A stretch of DNA of 64,000 nt from an uncultured Eubacteriales bacterium (GCA_934457095.1 CAKSHJ010000003.1:1-64000); one strand, 5' to 3'. Counted from the first letter of the stretch, positions 18,095-27,433 are shown. Notes: generated by a model from the letters alone, not told the origin. Made by a program: numbers and translations.

Positions 18095-18123
18095 TGGACT
18101 TTTTGGGAAGTATTTGCTATAAT
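18095..18123 (+). promoter_or_regulatory. Promoter of the SurA/PrsA-like lipoprotein
   Basis: TGGACT (18095-18100), 17 bp, TATAAT (18118-18123). It lies 37 bp upstream of the ATG. Confidence 0.65.
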
Positions 18124-18159
18124 TGAACCACGTTTTTAAGAATATTTGGAGGTTTATGA

Positions 18160-19410
18160 ATGAAAATAGTGAAAAAAGCTGCGGCGGTATTGGCTGCTTG
18201 TGCGATTGTCATTGGCATGACCGCGTGTAATACCGACCCGGCTAATGCCGTTGTGGCCGAAAATGCAAATACAAAAATTACCATGGGCGCTTATGCTTAT
18301 TGTATGTATCAGGCTTACTATTCCGCAAGTTATTACGTTCCTGATTCCACTTTGCCCGTTTTGGAGCAGGAAATTGAGGGAAAATCTGCTGTTGATTGGA
18401 TGAAGGATACGGCGGTGGAAACTATGAAGAGTATGTTTGCCGTGGATGCCAAAGCAAAAGAAGTGGGCGTTGCGCTGACCGATGAGGAGCGTAAAAATAT
18501 TGATACCAATATGAATCAAGCTTGGAACACCGGCGATTCCTCCACCAAAAAACTGATGAGTTATGGAATTACCAAGGAAGGCGCAAAGCAATTTTACTAT
18601 GAGTTTAATACGAAGTATACGAAAATATTTCAGACGATGTATGCTCCGGACGGGGTAAAAGGAGTTTCTGCCGAGGATAAAAAAGCCTATTTTACCGAAA
18701 ATTATACCGATTTTGCTTATATTGGTAAGGATATTTCCAGCTTGTCCGATGAAGAAAAGGCTACTGCAAAAGAAACTTTTGAGGGGTATGTTGCCTCTAT
18801 GAATGATGGCTCTAAAACCATAGAAGAAGTGGCCGAGGAATATAAAACAGCCGAGGGGCTTTCTTCTGACCCGCTGCAAACAGAGGCAACCAATTTGAGT
18901 ACCAATACCGAATATCAGCAATATTACCCGGAAATGGTTACTGAATTACAAAATATGGAGACAGATAAGGCAAGTCTGGTTGAGACAAATTCCATTTATC
19001 TTCTGGTGCAGAAACATGATATTAACGCTATTGCCGATGAGAAATTGAGCGATGAGGATTTTGATTTGCAGTTGCTTATTGATATGAAAGGCAATGAGTA
19101 TATTGAGGATATGACCAAATTTGCCGAGGAATATACGGATTTTACGCTTCACGAGGATGTGATAGCGCGTTTTGACCCAGCCGTATTTGAAGAGGAAGGG
19201 GAAGAGGGATCTTCTTCGGAGGCTTCCGACTTGATTGATGACAAGGATGGTATGGAGTCCGGAGAAGATGCTTTGGAGAGTGGTGATGAAAACGTAGATG
19301 TCGGCAGTGGGGATGTTGCGACAAGTAGTGCCGTAGTCGATGAAAGCAGTGCAGTGGTGGAGGATCCCGTTTCGGAGGCTGTTTCCTCTGAAGAAAGTGT
19401 AACCTCGTAA
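18160..19410 (+). CDS. SurA/PrsA-like lipoprotein without a PPIase domain
   Basis: 416 residues from ATG 18160 behind TTGGAGG. The lipobox IGMTAC puts the lipidated Cys at about residue 23, so the protein is anchored to the outer face of the membrane. The body is helical, with a SurA_N-like chaperone region (EVGVALTDEERKNI and following). The parvulin domain of classic PrsA is not recognisable. The last 70 residues are an Asp/Glu/Ser-rich low-complexity tail. It is probably a post-translocation chaperone. Such genes often follow mfd in Clostridia, as here. Confidence 0.7.
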   Translation: MKIVKKAAAVLAACAIVIGMTACNTDPANAVVAENANTKITMGAYAYCMYQAYYSASYYVPDSTLPVLEQEIEGKSAVDWMKDTAVETMKSMFAVDAKAKEVGVALTDEERKNIDTNMNQAWNTGDSSTKKLMSYGITKEGAKQFYYEFNTKYTKIFQTMYAPDGVKGVSAEDKKAYFTENYTDFAYIGKDISSLSDEEKATAKETFEGYVASMNDGSKTIEEVAEEYKTAEGLSSDPLQTEATNLSTNTEYQQYYPEMVTELQNMETDKASLVETNSIYLLVQKHDINAIADEKLSDEDFDLQLLIDMKGNEYIEDMTKFAEEYTDFTLHEDVIARFDPAVFEEEGEEGSSSEASDLIDDKDGMESGEDALESGDENVDVGSGDVATSSAVVDESSAVVEDPVSEAVSSEESVTS

Positions 19411-19436
19411 TCTCGAATTGATGAATATGTGACATG

Positions 19437-19464
19437 GAGAGGAGTGAAAACTTCTCTCTTTTTT
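19437..19464 (+). terminator. Terminator of the lipoprotein gene
   Basis: GAGAGGAGT (19437-19445) pairs with ACTTCTCTC (19450-19458), one mismatch, followed by six T. Confidence 0.8.
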
Positions 19465-19497
19465 GTGCCTGTTTGCGCAGAAATCACAAGGCCTTGC

Positions 19498-19526
19498 TTG
19501 ATTTATTCATACTTTACCAGTATAAT
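19498..19526 (+). promoter_or_regulatory. Promoter of the orphan adenylation subdomain
   Basis: TTGATT (19498-19503), 17 bp, TATAAT (19521-19526). Confidence 0.7.
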
Positions 19527-19577
19527 ATACTCTATATGTTTCCATACATGCTACAGTAAGGAGGAGTAAACTATGGT

Positions 19578-19979
19578 TTGCGTTGGCTTCACACCGGAGA
19601 TTTGGGCATTGTGGACGAGGAAGGATTTGTTTGCGTTAAAGGAAGAATGGCGCGTATGGTTTTGATTTCCGCCAATGCCAAAATCTATCCGACTGCGATG
19701 GAAAGCGAAATTGCTAAGGTTCCCGGTGTGCAGGAGGTCACTTTTTGTGCAATTCCCAATCAAAATAACGATGGATTTTTCACCCCGGTATGCTATGTTG
19801 TGCCGAAGAATATGACGGATACCGAGTCTGTCAAGCAGGCGGTGGAACAATTCTGTACCATGAAATACGCAGTGGATTCCTGTCCCAAGCGTGTGTTTAT
19901 TAAAGAGCGGCTTCCGATGAATAAGTCAAATAAACCGGACATTCTGGCGTTGGAAAAAGAAGCTGCGGCAGTAATGTAG
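19578..19979 (+). CDS. Stand-alone C-terminal subdomain of an AMP-forming acyl-CoA synthetase
   Basis: 133 residues if started at TTG 19578, 11 bp after GGAGGAG. LHTGDLGIVDEEGFVCVKGR is the A7-A8 hinge region of adenylate-forming enzymes, and LPMNKSNKPD carries the A10 Lys. The large N-terminal domain that binds ATP and the acyl group is absent, and no part of it is seen upstream. Yet the piece has a good promoter and ribosome binding site and no internal stop. An ATG at 19573 is in a different frame and gives a 33-residue peptide. It is either a decaying remnant with its start region preserved after deletion, or a truly free subdomain. Confidence 0.6.
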   Translation: MRWLHTGDLGIVDEEGFVCVKGRMARMVLISANAKIYPTAMESEIAKVPGVQEVTFCAIPNQNNDGFFTPVCYVVPKNMTDTESVKQAVEQFCTMKYAVDSCPKRVFIKERLPMNKSNKPDILALEKEAAAVM

Positions 19980-20014
19980 GCGTGAATTTTCAGTAGGTTT
20001 TCTTTGTAGAATAA

Positions 20015-20048
20015 AAACGGTGCGGCTCCAATAAGAGTTGCACCGTTT
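20015..20048 (-). terminator. Terminator of the asnB operon
   Basis: On the minus strand AAACGGTGC pairs with GCACCGTTT and runs into TTTATT. It may also stop plus-strand transcripts from the orphan adenylation gene. Confidence 0.75.
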
Positions 20049-20062
20049 ACTATATATAGCGT

Positions 20063-21928
20063 TTATATAAAATTTGGGAGGTTTCCGGGCGTATGATCGC
20101 CGTTCTCGAAATAAATTTCGTACCAGATGAGGAAAATGAATAGCGTCCAAATACGGCGGCTGTAATCCCGCAAACCATTATAATGGGTATCTAAGCAGTC
20201 AAGGAGTTCTTCAGTGTGGAAAAATTTTTGAGCAGTGAGAGAGGTAAACGCAGTTTTGACAATGTCATAGTAGGTTTTATCTCGGAGCCAAACGCGTGTA
20301 GGCACCGGAAAGCCCAGCTTTTTCTTTTCGGCAGTTTCCATAGGGAGTCTGCGTTGTGCGGCTTTGCGCAGCGCGACTTTTTTTTGCCCTTTTTGTACGC
20401 GTAGGTGTGTGGGGAGTGAGGCCGCGACTTCAAATACTTCTTTGTCTAAAAAAGGTACGCGCAACTCCAGTGAATTTGCCATACTCATGCGGTCGGCTTT
20501 GAGCAAAATGTCGCCGACCATCCAGAGATTGATGTCCAAATATTGCATGCGAGTACTGTCGTCCAAGTGCTTGACTCGGCTGTAATACGGTGCGGTTACG
20601 GTTTGCGGTTTTGTAACACAATTTGTGTTTTTCAGCAATTTGAGCTTGTCCTCAAACGAGAACATGTTGGCATTGCCAATAAAATATTCGTTGGTAGGCA
20701 ACTCACCGCGCGTTAAAAAACTTTGCCCTTTGAATTGTTTTTTTGATTTTTGCGCGGTTTTGCGCAACCAAGTACGCAGTTCCTGCGGCAATTTGCGGTA
20801 GTTTTTAAATACCAGTGGCTCATTGTAGACATCGTATCCGCCGAATAATTCATCGGCGCCTTCTCCGGAGAGCACCACCTTAACATGTTCGCTTGCCAGC
20901 TTAGATACAAAATACAATGCAATGCAGGAGGGGTCCGCCAAGGGCTGATCCATGTGGTATTGTACATGCCGGATATTGCCCCAAAATTCCTCGGACGAGA
21001 TGACTTTGTAATGGTGTTCAAGCCCGATATATTCTGCGGTGCGTTTGGCAAAATCGATTTCGTTGTATTTTTCACCGAAATCAAAGCCTACCGTGAAAGC
21101 CTTTTGTCCCGGGAAATAGGTAGAAACATAGCTGGAGTCTACACCGCTGGACAGAAAACAACCGACCTCTACATCGCTGATTTTGTGTGTGTCCACAGAA
21201 TTTGCAAAGACCTGTTCAATGCGATTGACGGCTTGTGCCTCGGTCATATCGTTCTGCGGTCGAAAAATGGCCTCCCAGTAGCGGGTGGTAGTAACCTTAC
21301 CGTTTTTGTACCATAAGTAGTGCCCCGGTAGCAGACAATATACATTTTCAAAAAAAGTCTGCGGCGGCACGGCGTATTGGAAAGAAAGGTAGTTATTGAG
21401 AGCGTCATAGTTGAATTTTTTTTCAAAGCCTGGGAATTGCAGCAGACTTTTAATTTCGGAGCCATAGACAAAGTGGTTGTCCACCTGCGTGTAGTGCATG
21501 GGCTTGATGCCGAAGAAATCTCTGGCAAGAAAGAGGGAGTGGTCTTTGGAGTTCCAAATGGCAAAGCCGAACATACCTCGCAATCGAGAAAGCAATTCCT
21601 CCTGCCATTCCTCAAATCCGTGAATCAGTACTTCAGAGTCGGAATTTGTGGCAAAGGTATGACCTTTTTCCAATAATTCCTGCCGCAGCTCTTTGTAATT
21701 GTAAATTTCTCCATTGAAGGTTAAAACCAGAGTTTTGTCTTCGTTAAAAATGGGTTGATTGCCGGCCTCTAAATCTATAATACTGAGGCGGCGAAAACCC
21801 ATAGAAATTTCTTCATTGGAAAAATAACCGCAACTATCGGGGCCGCGGTGAATAATTTGGTCAGCCATTTCCCGAAGCGCTTGCTCGCGGTTGACAATTT
21901 CTCCGGTAAATCCGCATATTCCGCACAT
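20063..21928 (-). CDS. asnB: Asparagine synthetase (glutamine-hydrolysing)
   Basis: 621 residues. It makes Asn from Asp, ATP and glutamine. Cys2 in MCGICGF is the glutaminase nucleophile, HRGPDSCG and LTFNGEIYNYKELR complete the Ntn-hydrolase domain. The synthetase domain has the PPi loop SSGVDSS and SGEGADELFGGYD. Last gene of a minus-strand operon; it starts 20 bp after the CpXC gene. No T-box is present because the upstream gap is too short. Confidence 0.95.
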   Translation of the reverse strand: MCGICGFTGEIVNREQALREMADQIIHRGPDSCGYFSNEEISMGFRRLSIIDLEAGNQPIFNEDKTLVLTFNGEIYNYKELRQELLEKGHTFATNSDSEVLIHGFEEWQEELLSRLRGMFGFAIWNSKDHSLFLARDFFGIKPMHYTQVDNHFVYGSEIKSLLQFPGFEKKFNYDALNNYLSFQYAVPPQTFFENVYCLLPGHYLWYKNGKVTTTRYWEAIFRPQNDMTEAQAVNRIEQVFANSVDTHKISDVEVGCFLSSGVDSSYVSTYFPGQKAFTVGFDFGEKYNEIDFAKRTAEYIGLEHHYKVISSEEFWGNIRHVQYHMDQPLADPSCIALYFVSKLASEHVKVVLSGEGADELFGGYDVYNEPLVFKNYRKLPQELRTWLRKTAQKSKKQFKGQSFLTRGELPTNEYFIGNANMFSFEDKLKLLKNTNCVTKPQTVTAPYYSRVKHLDDSTRMQYLDINLWMVGDILLKADRMSMANSLELRVPFLDKEVFEVAASLPTHLRVQKGQKKVALRKAAQRRLPMETAEKKKLGFPVPTRVWLRDKTYYDIVKTAFTSLTAQKFFHTEELLDCLDTHYNGLRDYSRRIWTLFIFLIWYEIYFENGDHTPGNLPNFI

Positions 21929-21947
21929 GTTATTGTTCCTCCCGAGG

Positions 21948-22604
21948 TTATCGTTCTGTTTGCATTTGCTGGTGTGCTGCTAAAATTTTGCCCGCAATTT
22001 TGCCATCTATGCGTAAAAAGCGGTTTGGCTCGCCTTTTATAACCGAATGCACAATTTGCAAAGAGGTTTGATAGACTTCAGCCTTGGTGCTTTGGTAAAC
22101 GGGTGGCTGCTCTTCATTTAAATAAAATACATAGTCTATGGTATTTTTTGCTCGGTCAATGCCGCAGAAGTAGCTTTTTGTCGGCGCTATGCCCCATTTT
22201 GCCGTGACCACCTGTGTTAATGCAATTTTTACAAGCTCAGTGGCGTAGTCGCTTAGCCCGGTCTCAAAAATAAGTAGCTTTTCTTTCATTTCCTCTACGT
22301 TGCATACAATACGTTTCCGAATACCTTTTAGACCTTCCACGGGAATTTGGTTTAATACATCGGGCTCCTCGTCTTTGGGGTGCAAATACAGCATGAATTT
22401 GTGAATAGGATCCTGATACAAGCAGGAATATAGCATTTGAGTTTCGTAATCGCAAGTGCTGCATTTCCATAAAAATAGCGTTTCGTTTAAAATTTGCTCA
22501 CGCAAGTCTTTGTCGGAGGACGCGTTCATACAGGCATGAGGCTGAAATTCCTCTAAAATGCCACAGCTGGGGCAGCCAACTACTTTTTTTAGATTTTTTG
22601 CCAT
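21948..22604 (-). CDS. CpXC-domain protein
   Basis: About 218 residues from ATG 22604. An N-terminal zinc ribbon with CPSCG and, about 35 residues later, CSTCDYE fits the CpXC domain. The rest is an alpha/beta region of unknown function with LHPKDEEPD and VHSVIKGEPNRFLRIDGK. An in-frame ATG at 22616 is an alternative start; neither has a clear ribosome binding site. Genes on both sides, mnmA (37 bp) and asnB (20 bp), suggest co-transcription. The biological role is unknown. Confidence 0.65.
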   Translation of the reverse strand: MAKNLKKVVGCPSCGILEEFQPHACMNASSDKDLREQILNETLFLWKCSTCDYETQMLYSCLYQDPIHKFMLYLHPKDEEPDVLNQIPVEGLKGIRKRIVCNVEEMKEKLLIFETGLSDYATELVKIALTQVVTAKWGIAPTKSYFCGIDRAKNTIDYVFYLNEEQPPVYQSTKAEVYQTSLQIVHSVIKGEPNRFLRIDGKIAGKILAAHQQMQTER

Positions 22605-22641
22605 AGGGTACACCATCTTTCGTGTAAAAATAAAAATGCAT

Positions 22642-23721
22642 TTATGATTCTTTATGTAAAATAGTACCGCCGCCAAGAACAAAGTCATCATGATAGAATA
22701 CTACGGCTTGTCCGGGTGTAATCGAGCGCTGAGGCTGTTCAAATGCAACATGAACCGTGCCGTTTGGTAACGGTGAGAGCGATACGGGCGCGGTCGGAGC
22801 CTGATAGCGGGTTTGAGCAGTCGCTTTTAAGGGGGCGGCTAAATCGGGGAAGGCAATCCAGTTGAGGTCTCCGGCGATGAGTGTGTTGGCATATTGGCTG
22901 CCTGCCTTACCCAGTACCACGCGATTTTGTCCGGCATCAATTTCGGTAACAAACATAGGCTCGCCGAACGACATGCCCAATCCTTTACGCTGACCTATGG
23001 TATAATGCACAATGCCCTTATGTTTGCCCAGTATATTGCCGTTTTGGTCGGTAAAATTGCCCGGTTGAGGTATTTTTCCGGTATACCGCTGAATAAACCC
23101 GGCATAGTCCTTGTCCGGCACAAAACAAATTTCCTGACTATCCGGCTTTTGAGCAACGGGCAACTCTGCTTGCTGGGCCAACGCCCGAATTTGTGGCTTT
23201 GTATAGGTCGCAAGCGGCAATAGGGTGTGCTCCAATTGAAACTGCGTCATGGAGTACAGTACATAGCTTTGGTCTTTGGTGGCAGATGTCTTTTTCAGTA
23301 GCCAGCGACCCTGCTTATTTTGAGTTATGCAAGCATAATGTCCGGTTGCAATATAATCAAAACCCAATTCTGCGGCGCGTTTTAACATGGCGTTGAATTT
23401 AACATGCCGATTACACGCAATACATGGGTTGGGAGTGCGTCCCTGCTCATATTCCGAGACAAAATAGTCAATGACAGTTTGCTGAAATATATCGGTAAAA
23501 TTGAATACCAAATGTTCAATTCCTAGTTTATAGGCAACGCGGCGGGCATCGTCAATGTCCTCCAGCGAGCAGCAACCACCGGCGCTGCATTCGGTCATAT
23601 ATTGGTCGGGTCGTAGGCGTAGAGTAACGCCTGTAACCTCATAGCCGGCATTTTTGAGCAGAAGAGCGGCTACTGAACTGTCTACGCCGCCGCTCATACC
23701 CAACATTACTTTTTTTTTCAT
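22642..23721 (-). CDS. mnmA: tRNA-specific 2-thiouridylase
   Basis: 359 residues. It adds sulfur to U34 of Lys, Glu and Gln tRNAs. SGGVDSS is the P-loop that activates the base with ATP, GRTPNPCIACN carries the first catalytic Cys and DSQEICFV the second. A SAGGCCSLEDIDDAR insert near residue 46 adds a Cys pair common in clostridial proteins. Start ATG 23721 with AAAGGG upstream. Second gene of the operon. Confidence 0.95.
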   Translation of the reverse strand: MKKKVMLGMSGGVDSSVAALLLKNAGYEVTGVTLRLRPDQYMTECSAGGCCSLEDIDDARRVAYKLGIEHLVFNFTDIFQQTVIDYFVSEYEQGRTPNPCIACNRHVKFNAMLKRAAELGFDYIATGHYACITQNKQGRWLLKKTSATKDQSYVLYSMTQFQLEHTLLPLATYTKPQIRALAQQAELPVAQKPDSQEICFVPDKDYAGFIQRYTGKIPQPGNFTDQNGNILGKHKGIVHYTIGQRKGLGMSFGEPMFVTEIDAGQNRVVLGKAGSQYANTLIAGDLNWIAFPDLAAPLKATAQTRYQAPTAPVSLSPLPNGTVHVAFEQPQRSITPGQAVVFYHDDFVLGGGTILHKES

Positions 23722-23756
23722 GGCAGAACCCTTTAAAAATTCCTATGCAAATTTGG

Positions 23757-24227
23757 TTATTCTGTATCCTGAAACGGATAAATGTCATTGTGACGAATCA
23801 CCGGAGATTCTCCGTCTTCTTTAACGGACTCGGTTTGCTCTGCAGTTTCGGTATAGTCCCATGAGGAGGCTTCCTGTGCATTTTCGCAGCTGGCAAAGCC
23901 GAGGTCATTTACTGCAGTTTCAAAATCTTCGTCACAGAAGAAGTCCTCATCGTCCAACGTAATTTCGTCCAATTTAAGCAGCGCACGGCTAATGCGATGA
24001 TTGGCATGCTCGACCGCTTTGCAATAAAATTCGGTTTCGTCATTTTCGGGCTGGCGCAGGTTTTGAAAGTAATAGCGTCCAAGTGCAATATATGCCCGAT
24101 TTGCTTTAATTTCCTCTTGACAAATGACATGTCGAATACGATTGATGAGGTTATTTTTGCGGTTTTTTTCCGCTAAAAGCTCAATAGCATCAGTAAGGCC
24201 GTGGTAAATATTATGTAAAATACGCAT
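23757..24227 (-). CDS. Conserved helical protein of unknown function
   Basis: 156 residues from ATG 24227, with GAGGAATT directly upstream. The first 110 residues are predicted helical and charged (HVICQEEIKANRAYIALGRY), followed by an acidic Asp/Glu-rich tail with no membrane segment. It starts the operon that continues to mnmA (35 bp), CpXC and asnB. No family recognised. Confidence 0.6.
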   Translation of the reverse strand: MRILHNIYHGLTDAIELLAEKNRKNNLINRIRHVICQEEIKANRAYIALGRYYFQNLRQPENDETEFYCKAVEHANHRISRALLKLDEITLDDEDFFCDEDFETAVNDLGFASCENAQEASSWDYTETAEQTESVKEDGESPVIRHNDIYPFQDTE

Positions 24228-24332
24228 AATTCCTCGCAGTTCTCTGCCAACGGTAGAATTCAAACGATGGCTTGCGGACGGTTGGCAGTAAGTCTGCAAG
24301 CTGTATGTACGAGTTTGCACAAATATATTACT

Positions 24333-24338
24333 ATTATA
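24333..24338 (-). promoter_or_regulatory. -10 box of the hyp-mnmA-CpXC-asnB operon
   Basis: A minus-strand TATAAT lies 106 bp before the first gene. The -35 region is poor. Region 24228-24433 holds no gene. Confidence 0.4.
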
Positions 24339-24433
24339 ACGCATTTCATGAAAAAAGAACAGGGGGTTTTTTATAAATTTCCTTCAAATATAAAATTTTA
24401 TAGGCGGTATACAAATGTTGTTCGGTCTGTTCG

Positions 24434-24461
24434 TTGTTTTTGGCGTGTACTGTGGTATAAT
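24434..24461 (+). promoter_or_regulatory. Promoter of the 24.5-kb gene pair
   Basis: TTGTTT (24434-24439), 16 bp, extended TGGTATAAT ending 24461. It places transcription start after the ATG at 24466 and so argues for the later TTG start. Confidence 0.6.
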
Positions 24462-24510
24462 TAAGATGGAAAGAACGAATGTTCAAAAATTAAAAAAGGG
24501 TGTGAAGATA

Positions 24511-24882
24511 TTGTATGCGAACCAATGGGCAGAAAGTTATTTGCAGCAGGCGGGAGTGTTGCGAGCGTATCTCAAGCGTTTGAGAGCGCAGGAGAATTTG
24601 GAGCAGGAAAGAGAGAGTATGCTGTACAGCATGTATTTGGAATGCAGGCATACCGGGGAATTTTTAAATCGAAGAAGCCGTATTCAGACGGCGTTAGAGC
24701 GCGAAAGGAGTGCAAAAAGGCATGGCAAGAAAAACATTGCGGTGGAACGGCATGACCGAGAACATATTTGGGGTGCAACAGTATGGCTTGGAACAACAGG
24801 GGAATACGGACAGGGAACATCGCCGCATGCTGGAGATGATGCGTCGGGTAATGCAGGGGGAATTGACCCGGCGGCAATATGA
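24511..24882 (+). CDS. Small basic helical protein, unknown
   Basis: 123 residues if begun at TTG 24511, which has AAAGGGTG 8-9 bp upstream; ATG 24466 would be at or before the transcription start. The first 80 residues are helical and charged (YLQQAGVLRAYLKRLRAQ, MLYSMYLECRHTGEFLNRR). The last 50 look like low-quality coding and overlap the next gene by 161 bp in another frame. It may be an older, shorter protein whose stop was lost, or a frameshift may lie near 24700. No family recognised. Confidence 0.4.
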   Translation: MYANQWAESYLQQAGVLRAYLKRLRAQENLEQERESMLYSMYLECRHTGEFLNRRSRIQTALERERSAKRHGKKNIAVERHDREHIWGATVWLGTTGEYGQGTSPHAGDDASGNAGGIDPAAI

Positions 24883-25030
24883 CTGTTTGTACGCTTGTTT
24901 TTTAGAGAATAAGACACAGGTACAAATTGCGGCAGAAATGGGTCTTGCAAGGTCTACGGTAAATCGGCATATTCAAAAGGGCAAGCAGCGCATAGAACGG
25001 GTTATGCAGTATGCGTTTCGCAAATTATAG
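24722..25030 (+). CDS. Sigma-70 region 4-like DNA-binding protein
   Basis: 102 residues from ATG 24722, with AAAGGAG 11 bp upstream. LTRRQYDCLYACFLENKTQV and IAAEMGLARSTVNRHIQKGK form a sigma region-4 type helix-turn-helix, ending KQRIERVMQYAF. There is no region 2, so it is not a full sigma factor. Phage and element-encoded regulators of this size are common in Clostridia. It may control late or defence-like genes, but none adjoins it. Confidence 0.6.
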   Translation: MARKTLRWNGMTENIFGVQQYGLEQQGNTDREHRRMLEMMRRVMQGELTRRQYDCLYACFLENKTQVQIAAEMGLARSTVNRHIQKGKQRIERVMQYAFRKL

Positions 25031-25117
25031 GTATGAAAAAACGCCGTTACCGGTATGCGGCAGGCTGATAACAAAGTATTAAATAAACAAAGTTATCAGG
25101 TATAGCAAAAGCAAAGA

Positions 25118-25164
25118 AAACCGCCAAGATTAGTCTCGCAAACTTTTCTTGGTGGTTTCCTTTT
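25118..25164 (+). terminator. Terminator
   Basis: AAACCGCCAAGA pairs with TCTTGGTGGTTT (one G-U), then CCTTTT. A second weaker inverted repeat, CTGATAAC/GTTATCAG, lies just upstream (about 25065-25098). Confidence 0.7.
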
Positions 25165-25296
25165 CGTTTACACATTAAGTTTAAATACGCACTCTGTCAG
25201 AATATCCGCCCATTAGAGTTGGGTATGAACAACCACTGCTACCTGAATAATAGACTATCTATGGCATCGATATTGTTTATACGGTTGTCTAGTATA

Positions 25297-27433
25297 TTAT
25301 CTTTCCATTGTGAGCAAGGAAAGTTGAGCCAACAAATATGCATCTTTACTACTGTCTTTGGCTTCAAGTCTCATCAGAACGGACTGTTCAGTTTCCGGGC
25401 TCCAGTAGATTTTAAGTTTATTCTTTGTGCGAGTAATCGCTGTGTAGAAAATGTTGTGTGTAATTCGCTCTTCCGTTTCGTTGGTAATAACGATCTTTAC
25501 CGAATCATATTCGAGGCCTTGCGCTTTATGAATAGAAACAGCGTATGCAATCTGAAAAGGAACGATAGTTGAATCGTTATCTTTGTCGTCTTCGTCTGTG
25601 CTGCGGTATTTGTTAATGCTAAACGAGATAATAGATTTTCCTGCCGCAGATTCACCGACAAGTTCAAAGTCATATCCATAAGCGTCAACTTGTGCTGCTA
25701 TTTCTCTTTGATAGAAACTTAGCTATTGTTTTATATTCGCTATTCTCTGCTGTAACTTTTCTGCGCATATTATCTACATCTGGATGCGTATTGGCCAAGA
25801 ACAACTTGTTCTTATCCGCCCCCAAATTCGATATATGTTTGATTAGTGTGGATTTTCCGGTACCAGCTGCTCCATAAATTAGCGCTACATGTGAATGGGC
25901 AAACATCTGCCGAAGCGATTCTTTTTTGCTACCATCATCTATTACATATGACTCTTTTGAAATCCAAGAATCAACAAACGCTGTGTATTGAGATACGCCT
26001 GAAGAAGATAGCTCTTGCAGTTTCTTGATAATTTCTGTACTATCTTCAGCATACTCCCTAATATAGATATGCTCTTTGAATGTCTCCAGTCTTCGCCCGG
26101 TATGCTTATAGTACAGGGAAGAGTTATATCGACGAATCAGGCAATCAATATCCTTACCTTCAAAACCTTCAATTTTTGCTTTGGGTGTAAAAAGATGCCC
26201 CTCAACTTCGGTGTTGTTCTTAATATATCTGGCAAAAAGCTCATGCTCACGGTCGGAACTAGGGATGGATTCAAATAAGTCGTATATTTTAGGATTATGC
26301 TGACGGAGAGATGTACAATACGGCATTTGATCAAACGGAATACAGCCATAGTTTAAGTGGAGATTGGATAATTTATCACATTGTTCGTTCCAATATTGCC
26401 ACTTAATGATTCGGTTATTCATTTTGTAAAGTAAATAGCGCAATACATTGGCTCCGGGTTTATTGCCAACAATGATATTACGGCATTGGTCAAGTATCTC
26501 ATAAATTTTTATGGATTGCGCCTGGTTGGTAACCCGTCCTTTTATGTAGTCATAGTAATCCTGTTCGCTGCTGACAAGTTCTGTTAGAGACATTTTGACA
26601 GTCGAAAGAAATTTCATAAGTTCTCTGTATTCAATAGAACTGGTACGATGATCGACTCTTGAGCCAAACACTTTAGACAGATTATCCCATTCACACGGGC
26701 GTATAGAAACCTCATATCCATCAATTACTAGAATAGACATAGTCTTATCCCGAATGCGAATCGTATCATTATGTATTGAAAACTTGACGGCATAGTTATC
26801 GACAATTTCATATTGTGTAAAAGCAATTACTCTGTCGAACTTGCTTACATTTGAATTCGCAGTCGTAAACGTTATTTCATAGTAAATTTTCTGGTTTACA
26901 AAGAAAGGCTTGACCTTTTGTACATAATATCGGTCGCTATGGGTAAGCGGATAACTTTGCGCACTTGGAGATTCAATTCTTTCCGCAATCTTCGCATAAT
27001 AGTTTGAAAGTTCAGTATCTGTATTTAATGGAAACTTATCGATGTTCCCCAGTACATCCAAATTATATTCTTGTTTCAAAAAGAGTTTGATTTTAAGAAG
27101 ATGCTCATAGTACTTGAGCATGAGTCGCTCTGATCCGTCTTTGTCAATAGTATAGTGGGACACAGACTTCTGGAGCATTTTGTGGAATCTAAATAGAAAG
27201 TGCAGTTCACCACAATGCTGCATATTTTTCATTGCTGCAACATTGAGGTTGTAGTCATTTGGATTAACATCTTGATTTTGGGAATATGCCTTAATTGCTA
27301 TGTATTCAACAAAGTTGCGAATATGCCCTAGAATATTCTGACTCAAAAGTCCTCGGTCACTATCTCCAAGTAGTGCGATGTTATTGCATATTACGCTGTT
27401 CGTATCGAGGATAGCTTTATCAATTCTAAGCAT
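25297..27433 (-). pseudogene. UvrD/RecD-like superfamily 1 helicase with an internal deletion
   Basis: ATG 27433 opens a 580-codon frame: about 490 residues of unrecognised N-terminal region, then Walker A IYGAAGTGKSTLIKH near 25860 and LFLANTHPDVDNMRRK. At about 25700 the frame breaks. Another frame reads on as FELVGESAAGKSIISFSIN, YAVSIHKAQGLEYDSVKIVI and NIFYTAITRTKNKLKIYW, the motif V/VI end of an SF1 helicase, stopping at 25297. Motifs II-IV are missing, so 150-250 residues were deleted. Helicases of this kind often sit in defence islands. Base composition is more AT-rich than neighbours, suggesting acquisition. Confidence 0.75.

Noticed and set aside
19573..19671. ATG at 19573 as start of the adenylation subdomain gene
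   Set aside because: It is in another frame and stops after 33 codons; the family motifs are in the TTG 19578 frame.
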